Source of the DNA: Aeromicrobium massiliense JC14
GTDB taxonomy: Bacteria; Actinomycetota; Actinomycetes; Propionibacteriales; Nocardioidaceae
Assembly (NCBI RefSeq): GCF_000312105.1
Contig: NZ_HE978636.1
Location: 523,642-587,641 of the forward strand
DNA: 64,000 nt
Reading direction: 5' to 3'
The notes under the pieces are model-generated. The model saw only the letters and a list, made by a program, of their open reading frames with translations. It ran no database searches and was not told the DNA's origin. Each line of letters begins with the position of its first letter. The stretch's first letter is position 1. The position numbers and the translations under genes are program-made. Positions 51,618 through 59,726 of this stretch are shown piece by piece.

Positions 51618-52946
51618 ATGACCGACCGCACGATGATCCTCGGGATGCACCTGGGGACCGGCTACGGCTCCCAGGCCCTGTCCTGGCGCGCCCCGGGCGT
51701 CGACCCCGGCGCCTACACCGACTTCGACGCGCAGGTGCGCCACGCCCGCGCCGCCGAGCGGGGCAAGTTCGCGTTCCTGTTCCTGCCCGACTCCCTCGCC
51801 GTCACCCGCGGCATCGAGCGCGAGGTGCCGCAGGCCACCTTGGAGCCGATGCTGACCCTGGCGGCGATCGCCCGCGCCACCGAGCGCATCGGCCTGGTCG
51901 CCACCGGCTCCACCACCTTCAACGAGCCGTACAACGTCGCGCGCCAGTTCAAGACGCTCGACGTGATGAGCCACGGCCGGGCGGGGTGGAACGCCGTCAC
52001 GACCAGCGACCCGAACGCCGCGGCGAACTTCGGCCAGACCATCGCCGACCGGCCGGAACGGTACGGACGCGCCCACGAGGTGATCCAGGTCGTCCAGGCA
52101 CTCTGGGGCAGCTGGCAGGAGGACGCCTGGGTCAAGGACCCGGCGACCGGCACGTTCGTCGACCCCGACAAGCTGCGTCCCGTGAACCTGCAGGGGGCGC
52201 ACGTCGCCGCCCGCGGACCGCTGCCGATCCCGCCGTCGGAGCAGGGACAGCCGGTCATCTTCTCCGCCGGGGGCGGCGCCTACGGCCTGACGCTCGCCGG
52301 TCGCTACGCCAGCGGCGTCATCGGCGCGGCGTTCACCATCGAGGACGCCCGCGCGCAGCGTGACGCCGCCCGGGAGGCGGCCCGCCAGGCCGGTCGCGAC
52401 CCCGACGAGGTCAAGTACTTCGCCGGCGTCATGCCGGCCCTGGGCACGTCCGTCCGTGACGCGCTCGACCGGCGCATGGCGCTCAACGGGGACCTCTTCG
52501 CGAGCCGGGTGCCGTACCTCGGTCTCATGCTCGGGCTCTCCCTCGACGCCGGCCAGCTGGACCAGCCGCTGACCCCCGCCCAGCTCGGTGCGGCGCGGGC
52601 CGGATCCGGTGACCCGCGGGCCGCGCGGGCCCTCGAGGTGGCGCGGGAGGGCTGGACGCTCCGCGAGGTGCTGGCCCACGGCGTCATCGACTACCACCCC
52701 ACGCCCGTCGGACCGCCCGCCGTCGTCGCCGATCACCTGCAGGCGTGGTTCGACGCCGAGGCGGTGGACGGGTTCTGGGTCTCCCCCGACGTGAACGCGA
52801 CCGACATCAACACCTTCGTCGACGAGGTCGTCCCGCTCCTGCAGGACCGCGGGCTGTACCCGGCCGACTACGTGGGGACGACGCTGCGCGAGCACCTGGA
52901 CGTGCCACATCAGTACGGGATCGACCCGCGCATCGTCACGCACTAG
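51618..52946 (+). CDS. FMNH2-dependent class C flavin monooxygenase (NtaA/SnaA/DszA-like)
   Basis: 442 residues, bacterial-luciferase-like TIM barrel. The NtaA/SnaA/DszA subfamily features are seen: GTGYGSQALSWRAPGVDPGAYTDFDAQVRHARAAERGKFAFLFLPDS near the start, ARQFKTLDVMSHGRAGWNAVTTSDPNAAANFG, RYGRAHEVIQVVQALWGSW and SEQGQPVIFSAGGGAYGLTLAGRYA. It oxidises a sulfur-, nitrogen- or carbon-containing substrate using FMNH2 from its partner reductase. Relatives desulfurise organosulfur compounds or attack chelators such as NTA; the substrate here is not predictable. Confidence 0.92.
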   Translation: MTDRTMILGMHLGTGYGSQALSWRAPGVDPGAYTDFDAQVRHARAAERGKFAFLFLPDSLAVTRGIEREVPQATLEPMLTLAAIARATERIGLVATGSTTFNEPYNVARQFKTLDVMSHGRAGWNAVTTSDPNAAANFGQTIADRPERYGRAHEVIQVVQALWGSWQEDAWVKDPATGTFVDPDKLRPVNLQGAHVAARGPLPIPPSEQGQPVIFSAGGGAYGLTLAGRYASGVIGAAFTIEDARAQRDAAREAARQAGRDPDEVKYFAGVMPALGTSVRDALDRRMALNGDLFASRVPYLGLMLGLSLDAGQLDQPLTPAQLGAARAGSGDPRAARALEVAREGWTLREVLAHGVIDYHPTPVGPPAVVADHLQAWFDAEAVDGFWVSPDVNATDINTFVDEVVPLLQDRGLYPADYVGTTLREHLDVPHQYGIDPRIVTH

Positions 52947-52967
52947 CCTCCGCCGGCGCTCGCTGGC

Positions 52968-52998
52968 TGCAACCTCTTGCACATGCAACTCGTTGCAT
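52968..52998 (+). promoter_or_regulatory. Tandem dyads in the padR promoter
   Basis: TGCAA-CCTC-TTGCA (52968-52981) is followed 16 bases later by ATGCAA-CTCG-TTGCAT (52983-52998). They overlap a TTGCAC -35 (52977-52982) and precede TAGGTT (53001-53006). These TGCA-type dyads resemble PadR operators. Confidence 0.6.
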
Positions 52999-53014
52999 AG
53001 TAGGTTCTCGCGGC

Positions 53015-53551
53015 ATGGCCCTGGAGCACGCGATCCTCGTGTCCCTCGCGGAACGGTCGGCCACCGGCTACGACCTCGCGCGGCGCTTCGACGCGTCCAT
53101 CGGGCACTTCTGGAAGGCCACCCACCAGCAGGTCTACAAGGTGCTGGCCCGCATGCAGGAGCAGGGCTGGGTGGACGTCGAGCTGGTCACCCAGGCCGGG
53201 CGTCCCGACCGCAAGGTGCACCGCATCACCGACGCCGGACGCGCCGAGCTGCGGCGCTGGTCGGCCGAGCCGATCGGGCCGGAGGTGCTGCGCAGCAGCT
53301 TCGCCGTCGCCCTGCGCGGGCTGCCGAACGTCGACCAGGACGCCCTGCTGGCCCACGTCCGCGCGCGGCGCGACGAGCACGCGGCGACGCTGGAGGCGTA
53401 CGAGAAGGACATGGCGCGCACGTTCCCCGACCCGGACGCGCTCGACGAGGCCGCGCTCGGCCCCTACCTCGTGCTGCGCGGCGGCATCCTCACCGAGGCC
53501 GCTGGGCTTCAGTGGTGCGAGGAGACGCTCGCCCGCCTTGAGGCGCGATGA
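53015..53551 (+). CDS. PadR-family transcriptional regulator
   Basis: 178 residues. The winged helix (MALEHAILVSLAERSATGYDLARRFDASIGHFWKATHQQVYKVLARMQEQGWVDVELVTQAGRPDRKVHRITDAGRAELRRW) is the PadR-type start, and a C-terminal Vir domain completes the family (about 95-175). ATG 53015 is eight bases after TAGGTT, so the mRNA would have almost no leader. It probably represses itself through the tandem dyads. Its end overlaps the convergent small membrane gene by 43 bases. No clear target gene is adjacent. Confidence 0.9.
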   Translation: MALEHAILVSLAERSATGYDLARRFDASIGHFWKATHQQVYKVLARMQEQGWVDVELVTQAGRPDRKVHRITDAGRAELRRWSAEPIGPEVLRSSFAVALRGLPNVDQDALLAHVRARRDEHAATLEAYEKDMARTFPDPDALDEAALGPYLVLRGGILTEAAGLQWCEETLARLEAR

Positions 53552-53775
53552 GCCAGCACCGCGCGAGCGCCCACGACGAGCACGCCGACGCCGATCGAGA
53601 ACGCGGTGACGATGAGCACCGCGTGCACCCAGAAGAACGCCGTCGGGTCACTCGACCAGTGCTCGCCCGCCCACGCCCGGTCGTCGTCCGCGATCGCCTT
53701 GGCGAAGCGCGGCCAGATGACCATGTTGAACAGCCCGGCCAGCACCAGGAACCACGCCGACGTCCTCGAGATCAC
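53509..53775 (-). CDS. SCO4848-type small membrane protein
   Basis: 88 residues with two membrane helices (SAWFLVLAGLFNMVIWPRF and AFFWVHAVLIVTAFSIGVGVLVVGARAV). FAKAIADDDRAWAG and DPTAFFWVHAVL match the SCO4848 family, which is widespread in actinobacteria and without known function. The GTG start at 53775 is leaderless (CATACT, six bases, GTG). Only 23 bases separate it from the divergent FadH-like start, and its 3' end overlaps padR. Confidence 0.75.
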   Translation of the reverse strand: MISRTSAWFLVLAGLFNMVIWPRFAKAIADDDRAWAGEHWSSDPTAFFWVHAVLIVTAFSIGVGVLVVGARAVLAHRASRRASVSSHH

Positions 53776-53798
53776 GCCCCCAGTATGAGGAGCACCGC

Positions 53799-55823
53799 AT
53801 GACCACGAACCACCCGCACCTGCTCAGCCCGATCACCATCGGCGCCACCACGCTGCGCAACCGCGTGATCATGGGGTCGATGCACGTCGGCCTGGAGGAC
53901 AAGGCCAAGCACCTGCCCGACCTCGCGGCCTACTTCGCCGAGCGGGCCAAGGGCGGCGTGGCGCTGTCGGTCACCGGCGGCTTCGCCCCCAGCTGGCGCG
54001 GCTGGCTGCTGCCGTTCGGCTCGCAGATGACGTCCCGTCGGCACGCGGACTCGCACAAGGTCGTGACCGACGCCGTCCACGAGCACGACGGCAAGATCGC
54101 GATGCAGCTGCTTCACGCCGGCCGCTACGGCTACAGCCCGCTCAAGCACACCGTCTCGGACGTCCGCAGCCCGATCACGCCGTTCCGGAACCGCACGATG
54201 AGCAGCCGCGACGTCGACCGCACCGCCACCGCGTTCGCCAAGTCCGCCGCGCTCGCGCTGCGCGGCGGCTACGACGGCGTCGAGATCATGGGCTCCGAGG
54301 GCTACCTGATCAACCAGTTCCTGGCCGCCCGCACCAACACCCGCACCGACGCGTGGGGCGGCACCGCGGAGAAGCGCATGCGGTTCCCGGTCGAGGTCGT
54401 CCGCCGCACCCGCGAGCTGCTCGGCGACGACGCGTTCGTCATGTACCGGATGAGCCTGCTCGACCTGGTCGACGACGCGCAGAGCTGGGACGAGACGGTC
54501 GAGCTCGCGCACCGGTTGGAGGAGGCCGGCGTCTCGGTGTTCAACACCGGCATCGGCTGGCACGAGGCCCGCATCCCCACGATCGTCACGTCCGTGCCGC
54601 GCGCAGCGTTCAGCTGGGTCACCGGCAAGCTGCGCGCCGAGGTGGGCGTGCCCGTGGTGGCGTCCAACCGCATCAACGACCCGGACGTGGCCGAGCGCAT
54701 CCTGGCCGACGGCGAGGCCGACCTCGTCTCGATGGCGCGCCCGCTGCTGGCCGACCCGGAGTTCGTCCGCAAGACGGCCGAGGGCCGCACCGACGAGATC
54801 AACACCTGCATCGCCTGCAACCAGGCCTGCCTGGACCACACGTTCAGCAACCAGCGGGCGTCCTGCCTGGTCAACCCGCGCGCCGGGCACGAGCGCGAGC
54901 TCGTGCTGCTGCCGACGCGCCGCGCGAAGACGGTCGCCGTCGTCGGCGGCGGCCCCGCCGGGCTCGCGGCGGCGACCGAGCTGGCCGGGCGGGGCCACAC
55001 GGTCGAGCTGTTCGAGGCGTCCGAGGAGCTCGGCGGGCAGTTCCGCCTGGCCATGCGCATCCCCGGCAAGGAGGAGTTCGCCGAGACGCTGCGCTACTTC
55101 TCCCGCCGCCTGGAGGTCACCGGCGTCAAGGTGCACCTCGGACGTCGCGTGGAGGCCGGCGACCTGACCGGCTTCGACGAGGTCGTCGTCGCCACCGGCG
55201 TCACCCCGCGCCTGCCCGACCTGCCGGGCGTCGACCACCCCAAGGTCGTCTCGTACGCCGACGTCGTCGCCGGACGGGTCGAGGCCGGGCAGAAGGTCGC
55301 GGTCATGGGCGCCGGCGGCATCGGCTTCGACGTCGCCGAGCTGCTGCTGCACGAGCCGGGCGAGTCGCTGGAGCACTGGATGACCCGCTGGGGCGTCACC
55401 GACCCCGCGCTCGCGCCCGGCGGCCTGGCCACCAAGGTGCGCGAGACGCCGCGCCGCGAGGTCTTCCTGCTGCAGCGCAAGACGACCCCGCACGGCGCCG
55501 GGCTCGGCAAGACGTCCGGCTGGGTCCACCGCACCACGCTGCGCGACTCGGGCGTCACCTTCGTGGGCGGTGTCCGGTACGACCGGGTGGACGACGCCGG
55601 GCTGCACGTCACGATCGGCGCCGACGGCGACTCCCCCGAGTCGCGCGTGCTCGACGTCGACACCGTGGTGCTGTGCACGGGCCAGGAGTCGGTGCGCGAG
55701 CTGGTCGACCCGCTGACCGAGGCCGGGGTCGTCACCCACGTCATCGGCGGCGCCGAGGTCGCGGCCGAGCTGGACGCCAAGCGGGCCATCCGCCAGGCCA
55801 CCGAGCTCGCCGCCCGCATCTGA
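53799..55823 (+). CDS. fadH: 2,4-dienoyl-CoA reductase-like FMN/FAD/4Fe-4S oxidoreductase
   Basis: 674 residues. An old-yellow-enzyme-like FMN barrel (about 1-330) has QLLHAGRYGY and GYLINQFLAARTNTRTDAWGG. The 4Fe-4S cluster cysteines C337, C340, C344 and C356 have the family spacing (CxxCxxxC-x11-C). The FAD/NAD domains include VAVVGGGPAGLAAATELAGRGHTVELFEA and KVAVMGAGGIGFDVAELL. The layout equals E. coli FadH, which reduces dienoyl-CoA in unsaturated fatty-acid oxidation. Other members act on other enones. GAGGAG lies six bases before the ATG. Confidence 0.85.
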   Translation: MTTNHPHLLSPITIGATTLRNRVIMGSMHVGLEDKAKHLPDLAAYFAERAKGGVALSVTGGFAPSWRGWLLPFGSQMTSRRHADSHKVVTDAVHEHDGKIAMQLLHAGRYGYSPLKHTVSDVRSPITPFRNRTMSSRDVDRTATAFAKSAALALRGGYDGVEIMGSEGYLINQFLAARTNTRTDAWGGTAEKRMRFPVEVVRRTRELLGDDAFVMYRMSLLDLVDDAQSWDETVELAHRLEEAGVSVFNTGIGWHEARIPTIVTSVPRAAFSWVTGKLRAEVGVPVVASNRINDPDVAERILADGEADLVSMARPLLADPEFVRKTAEGRTDEINTCIACNQACLDHTFSNQRASCLVNPRAGHERELVLLPTRRAKTVAVVGGGPAGLAAATELAGRGHTVELFEASEELGGQFRLAMRIPGKEEFAETLRYFSRRLEVTGVKVHLGRRVEAGDLTGFDEVVVATGVTPRLPDLPGVDHPKVVSYADVVAGRVEAGQKVAVMGAGGIGFDVAELLLHEPGESLEHWMTRWGVTDPALAPGGLATKVRETPRREVFLLQRKTTPHGAGLGKTSGWVHRTTLRDSGVTFVGGVRYDRVDDAGLHVTIGADGDSPESRVLDVDTVVLCTGQESVRELVDPLTEAGVVTHVIGGAEVAAELDAKRAIRQATELAARI

Positions 55824-55840
55824 GCCCGGCACCCACTCCG

Positions 55841-55891
55841 GCGGTGAGTCATCCACCACGAGGATCGTCCCGGTGGTGGACGACCCACCGC
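55841..55891 (+). terminator. Long hairpin after the FadH-like gene
   Basis: 19-base arms (55841-55859 and 55873-55891; GTCATCCACCAC against GTGGTGGACGAC) agree in 17 positions around a 13-base loop, about 18 bases after the stop. Confidence 0.65.
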
Positions 55892-55921
55892 CCCGGTCGC
55901 GGTCGCGGACCCGGTCCCGGT

Positions 55922-55955
55922 CCCTGAGCCTGTCGAAGGGAACCCCGTCGAAGGG
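55922..55955 (+). repeat. Dispersed 19-base repeat, copy D plus partial copy
   Basis: CCCTGAGCCTGTCGAAGGG (55922-55940), identical to copy A, followed by a truncated GTCGAAGGG (55947-55955). Intergenic here. Confidence 0.8.
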
Positions 55956-55980
55956 AGCGCGGGCTGTCCCCGAGCGGGCC

Positions 55981-55993
55981 TAGGCTGCGCGTC
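55981..55993 (+). promoter_or_regulatory. Leaderless-type -10 for the DUF1697 gene
   Basis: TAGGCT (55981-55986), seven bases, then ATG 55994. Confidence 0.45.
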
Positions 55994-56518
55994 ATGAGCA
56001 CCCGGGTCGTCCTGCTGCGCGCCGTCAACGTCGGTGGCGCCCAGCTCCCGATGGCCGACCTCCGTGCCATGGCCACCGACCTCGGGGCGTCCGACCCTCG
56101 CACCTACATCGCCAGTGGCAACCTCGTCGCCGACGTCCCGGGCGACCCGGACGCCTTCGACCGGGCGCTGGAGCAGGCCGTGCAGGAGCGGTTCGGGTTC
56201 TTCCGCGAGGTCATCAGCCGCACGCCCCACGAGGTGCGAGCCGCGCTCGCGGCGCACCCGTTCGAGGTGGTCGAGCCGAAGTTCTCGTACGTCTCGTTCC
56301 TGCTGCGCGAGCCCGATCGCGAGTCGATCACCACGGCGGAGGCGGTCGAGACCGGTGACGACCGCTGGCAGGTCGTCGGCCGCGAGCTGCACCTGCGCTA
56401 CGCCGACGGGGCCGGCCGCGCCCAGCTCGATGACAAGAAGCTGCTGCGGGCGCTGGGCACCCCCGGCACGGCCCGCAACCTGCGCACCGTGGCCAAGCTC
56501 GTCGAGCTGGCCGGGTAG
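55994..56518 (+). CDS. DUF1697 protein
   Basis: 174 residues. VVLLRAVNVGGAQLPMADLRAMATDLGASDPRTYIASGNLVADV is the DUF1697 signature (LLRAVNVGG, M-x-x-L, TYI-SGN). The rest is alpha/beta with FGFFREVISRTPHEVRAAL and KKLLRALGTPGTARNLRTVAKLVEL. Widespread, cytosolic, function unknown. Monocistronic behind a leaderless promoter. Confidence 0.88.
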   Translation: MSTRVVLLRAVNVGGAQLPMADLRAMATDLGASDPRTYIASGNLVADVPGDPDAFDRALEQAVQERFGFFREVISRTPHEVRAALAAHPFEVVEPKFSYVSFLLREPDRESITTAEAVETGDDRWQVVGRELHLRYADGAGRAQLDDKKLLRALGTPGTARNLRTVAKLVELAG

Positions 56519-56547
56519 AAGCGCGTCGCCGGAGCGTCCGGCTGGGC

Positions 56548-56559
56548 CAGGATGGGCGC
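56548..56559 (+). promoter_or_regulatory. Leaderless-type -10 for the DJ-1/PfpI gene
   Basis: CAGGAT (56548-56553), six bases, then ATG 56560. Confidence 0.4.
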
Positions 56560-57174
56560 ATGACGTTTCCCTCCCCCTCCCCCACCCACGTCGCCATCGT
56601 CGTCTTCGACGAGGTCGAGGTGCTCGACTGCTGCGGCCCGTTCGAGGTCTTCTCCGTCGCCAACCGTGCTGCCGCCGGTCGCGGCGAGCCCGAGCCGTTC
56701 GTGGTCCGGATGGTCGCGGCCGACCGCGAGGTCGTCGCCCGCGGCGGCCTGGTGCTGCGCGCCCACGCCACGATCGACGAGGACCCGCCCGTGGACCTGC
56801 TCGTCGTGTCCGGCGGGGTCACCGACGCCGTCGAGAAGGACGCCCGCGTGACCGGCTGGGTCGCCCGCGTCCGTCCGCGGCTCACGACGTCCGTCTGCAC
56901 CGGCGCGTTCGTGCTCGCCGAGGCCGGCGTGCTCACCGACCAGCAGGTCACGACCCACTGGGAGGACCAGCAGGCGCTCGCCGAGCGCTGGCCGTCGCTC
57001 ACCGTGCTCGCCGACCGGCGCTGGGTGCGCGACGGCGACGTGCTCACGTCCGGCGGCATCTCGGCCGGTATCGACATGGCCCTGCACCTGGTCGAGGTCG
57101 TCGCCGGACGCGAGCTGGCCGAGGCCACCGCGCACCAGATGGAGTACCGCTGGAACGACGACCCGGCCGCCTGA
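56560..57174 (+). CDS. DJ-1/PfpI-family protein (class I glutamine amidotransferase-like)
   Basis: 204 residues. VAIVVFDEVEVLDCCGPFEVFSVANR and the nucleophile elbow TTSVCTGAFVLAEAG (C113), then THWEDQQAL, are typical of stand-alone DJ-1/PfpI proteins related to the AraC-regulator (GATase-like) and isonitrile-hydratase (InhA) groups. No AraC DNA-binding domain is attached. The reaction is not predictable; candidates are isonitrile hydration or carbonyl detoxification. Confidence 0.88.
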   Translation: MTFPSPSPTHVAIVVFDEVEVLDCCGPFEVFSVANRAAAGRGEPEPFVVRMVAADREVVARGGLVLRAHATIDEDPPVDLLVVSGGVTDAVEKDARVTGWVARVRPRLTTSVCTGAFVLAEAGVLTDQQVTTHWEDQQALAERWPSLTVLADRRWVRDGDVLTSGGISAGIDMALHLVEVVAGRELAEATAHQMEYRWNDDPAA

Positions 57175-57202
57175 GCCGCCGGGCGGCGCTGGTGCGGCGA
57201 CC

Positions 57203-57214
57203 TACGCTGGGGGG
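57203..57214 (+). promoter_or_regulatory. Leaderless-type -10 for the sirtuin gene
   Basis: TACGCT (57203-57208), six G residues, then GTG 57215. The G run could also mimic a ribosome site but directly abuts the start. Confidence 0.4.
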
Positions 57215-58018
57215 GTGAGCATCGATGCCGTCGCGGACGTCCTGTCCGACAAGCGCTGGCTGGTGCTGACGGGGGCGGGCGTCTCCACGGACTCGGGCAT
57301 CCCCGACTACCGCGGCCCGGACTCCCCGCCGCGCCACCCCATGACCTACCAGGAGTTCATCGCCACCCCCGAGGCGCGCCAGCGGTACTGGGCCCGCGCG
57401 CACGTCGGCTGGTCGAGCATGACCACCGCCGACCCGAACACCACCCACCGGCTGCTCGTCGCGCGCCAGCAGGCCGGTGGCCTCAGCGGCCTCATCACGC
57501 AGAACGTCGACGGGCTGCACGAGCGCGCCGGCCACCGCGACGTCGTCGACCTGCACGGCCGCATCGACCGGGTCGTCTGCCTGGACTGCGGCACCCGGTC
57601 GCCGCGCCAGCGGCTGCACGAGCGGCTGGTCACCCTCAACCCCGGCTACGCCGAGCGCTCGGCGGTGATCGCCCCCGACGGCGACGCCGTGCTCGAGGAG
57701 ACGTCCGACTTCGTCGTCGCGTCTTGCGAGGTGTGCGGCGGCCGGCTCAAGCCCGACGTCGTGTTCTTCGGCGAGTCCGTGGCCAAGCCGGTCGTCGAGC
57801 ACTGCTTCTCGCTCGTCGAGGACGCCGAGGTGCTGCTGGTGCTCGGCTCCTCGCTGCAGGTCATGAGCGGGCTGCGGTTCGTCCGCCGCGCGGCCAAGGT
57901 CGGGGTCCCGGTCGTCATCGTCAACCGCGGCACGACCCGCGGGGACGAGCTGGCCACGGTGAAGCTCGAGGCCGGCGTCGCCGAGACGCTGACCGCCCTG
58001 GAGCCCGTCCGGGTCTGA
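57215..58018 (+). CDS. NAD-dependent protein deacylase, Sir2 family
   Basis: 267 residues. The NAD-binding GAGVSTDSGIPDYRG (21-34), TQNVDG (95-100) and catalytic H114 (DLHGR) are intact. The zinc site is C122-x-x-C125 and C171-x-x-C174, with LKPDVVFFGE after. It removes acyl groups from lysines, releasing nicotinamide and O-acyl-ADP-ribose. The TPARQRYWARAHVGW segment, lacking the A..Y..R residues of SIRT5-type desuccinylases, suggests the mitochondrial SIRT4-like group. Convergent with the epoxide hydrolase gene. Confidence 0.93.
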   Translation: MSIDAVADVLSDKRWLVLTGAGVSTDSGIPDYRGPDSPPRHPMTYQEFIATPEARQRYWARAHVGWSSMTTADPNTTHRLLVARQQAGGLSGLITQNVDGLHERAGHRDVVDLHGRIDRVVCLDCGTRSPRQRLHERLVTLNPGYAERSAVIAPDGDAVLEETSDFVVASCEVCGGRLKPDVVFFGESVAKPVVEHCFSLVEDAEVLLVLGSSLQVMSGLRFVRRAAKVGVPVVIVNRGTTRGDELATVKLEAGVAETLTALEPVRV

Positions 58019-58027
58019 CCGGAGCCG

Positions 58028-59266
58028 TCAGGCCCGCGGCCGGTGCGGACGCATCGTGCGCCGCAGGTCGTCGGTCCACTCCTCGGGCAGCTCCCACGGG
58101 ATGAAGTGCCCGCCGCGCGGGTGGGCCGTCACGTTCTCGAGCCGGTACCAGTCGGCCCGCTCACCGGCCAGGAAGCCCGCGACCCGCTCCTCGGGCGTGC
58201 TGACGCCCGGCGGGTCCTCGTGAGCGACGAAGGTGACACCGGTCGGCGCCTCGACGACCGGCCACCGGTCGTGCGACGGCGTCCAGGGGTGGCGGTTGTT
58301 GTTGGCGTAGGTGCGCATGGAGCTGGCGATCGAGCCACCCGCCCAGATGATCGTCGCGTGGGTCAGCAGGTCGTCGCGCGAGAAGACCTGGCCCAGGTCA
58401 CCGTCGTGGTCGGACCAGCGGTCCCAGCGCTCCAGCACCCAGGCCAGCATGCCCACTGGCGAGTCCTGCAGCGCGTAGCCCAGGGTGGCCGGGGCCAGCA
58501 CCTGCGCCGAGAGGTGCACGGCGAAGCGCCGCTCGAGCTCGATGACCCGGTCGCGGACCGCGTCCGGCACGCCCTCGGGGAGCGGACGGCCGCCGGTGAC
58601 GTCCCAGGCCCGGTCGCCGGTGAACAGGTCGAGCCGCTGGGCCGAGCCGATGTGGATGGCGTGCAGGGCGTCGGCGTGCCGGTGGCCGAGCTGACCGGTG
58701 ATCAGTGCTCCCACGTCGCACCCGGCCGCCGCGTAGCGCTCGTGGCCCAGGACCCCGGTCATGAGCTCGTGGAAGATCTCGGCGATGCGCCAGAAGCTCA
58801 GGTCCGGGTGCCGGTCGACCGGTGTGGAGAACCCGAAGCCGGGCAGGGACGGCACGATCACGTCGAACGCGTCCGCGGGGTCGCCCCCGTGGGTCCCCGG
58901 GTCCGCCAGCCGGTCGACGACCTTGGACCAGTGCCAGAACGTCCACGGCCAGCCGTGGCTCAGCAGGAGCGGGACCGGCGCGGGGCCGACCCCGCGCCGG
59001 CGCATGAAGTGGACCGGCACGCCGTCCACCTGGACCCGGTGGTGCTCGTAGGCGTTGATCGCCCGCTCGGCCGCGCGCCAGTCGAAGCCGTCGGCCCAGT
59101 ACTCCACGAGCGGCTGCAGCACCGCCCGCCGGACCCCGTACCCGCCGTCGTCGTTGGCCGGGTCGTCCGGCCACCGCGTCGCGTGCAACCGGCGGCGCAG
59201 GTCGTCGAGCACCGCGTCCGGGACGTGCACGGAAGTCGGATCGAGCTCGTGGATCGGCTCAGTCAT
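58028..59266 (-). CDS. Epoxide hydrolase (EHN-type alpha/beta hydrolase)
   Basis: 412 residues. The N-terminal EHN domain (about 8-95) has DDLRRRLHATRWPDD and YEHHRVQVDGVPVHFMRRRG. The alpha/beta-hydrolase core has HGWPWTFWHW (oxyanion), nucleophile D184 (AAGCDVGALI) and H387 (PRGGHFIPWELPEE), the last two as in soluble epoxide hydrolases. It converts epoxides to diols. ATG 59266 overlaps the marR stop by eight bases, so it is co-transcribed with and probably controlled by that regulator. Confidence 0.92.
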   Translation of the reverse strand: MTEPIHELDPTSVHVPDAVLDDLRRRLHATRWPDDPANDDGGYGVRRAVLQPLVEYWADGFDWRAAERAINAYEHHRVQVDGVPVHFMRRRGVGPAPVPLLLSHGWPWTFWHWSKVVDRLADPGTHGGDPADAFDVIVPSLPGFGFSTPVDRHPDLSFWRIAEIFHELMTGVLGHERYAAAGCDVGALITGQLGHRHADALHAIHIGSAQRLDLFTGDRAWDVTGGRPLPEGVPDAVRDRVIELERRFAVHLSAQVLAPATLGYALQDSPVGMLAWVLERWDRWSDHDGDLGQVFSRDDLLTHATIIWAGGSIASSMRTYANNNRHPWTPSHDRWPVVEAPTGVTFVAHEDPPGVSTPEERVAGFLAGERADWYRLENVTAHPRGGHFIPWELPEEWTDDLRRTMRPHRPRA

Positions 59267-59726
59267 CGTCTCGCTCCTCGTCGTGTGGGACACCGGGACG
59301 GCCCGCCACGGCGAGCCGCTCGAGCACGGCGGTCGCCGCGAGCAGGGTCGCCCGCTCCTCGTCGGTGGCGTGCCGCAGCAGCCCCTCCAGGCCATCCACG
59401 CGGCTGTCGTGCCGCGACCGGACCACGTCCTGGCCGGTGGCGGTCACCTCGACCAGCGACGCGCGTCCGTCGGCCGGGTCGGGCCGGCGGCGCACCAGGC
59501 CGTCGCGCTCGAGCCGGTCGACCGCCGACGTCAGCGCCGGCTGCTTGATCTGCTCGGTCCTCACCAGGTCGGTGATCCGCATCGGCCCGCGCCGCGACAG
59601 CGTGTGCACCACGGACAGGGCGGAGAACCCGAGCCCGGCGGGCTCGGGCAGCCGGATGAACACGGCGTTGAAGTCCTCGAGCGCGCGGGCGAAGCGGCTG
59701 AGGGCGGAGGGGGACGGAACGGCCAC
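59259..59726 (-). CDS. MarR-family transcriptional regulator
   Basis: 155 residues. The winged helix (GLGFSALSVVHTLSRRGPMRITDLVRTEQIKQPALTSAVDRLERDGLVRRRPDPADGRASLVEVTATGQDVV) is the canonical MarR core with the DxR wing (DPADGR). GTG 59726 starts six bases after TATAAA on the same strand, so the transcript is leaderless. The start lies inside the 47-base palindrome, so the protein very likely represses itself and the coupled epoxide hydrolase gene. Confidence 0.9.
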   Translation of the reverse strand: MAVPSPSALSRFARALEDFNAVFIRLPEPAGLGFSALSVVHTLSRRGPMRITDLVRTEQIKQPALTSAVDRLERDGLVRRRPDPADGRASLVEVTATGQDVVRSRHDSRVDGLEGLLRHATDEERATLLAATAVLERLAVAGRPGVPHDEERDDD

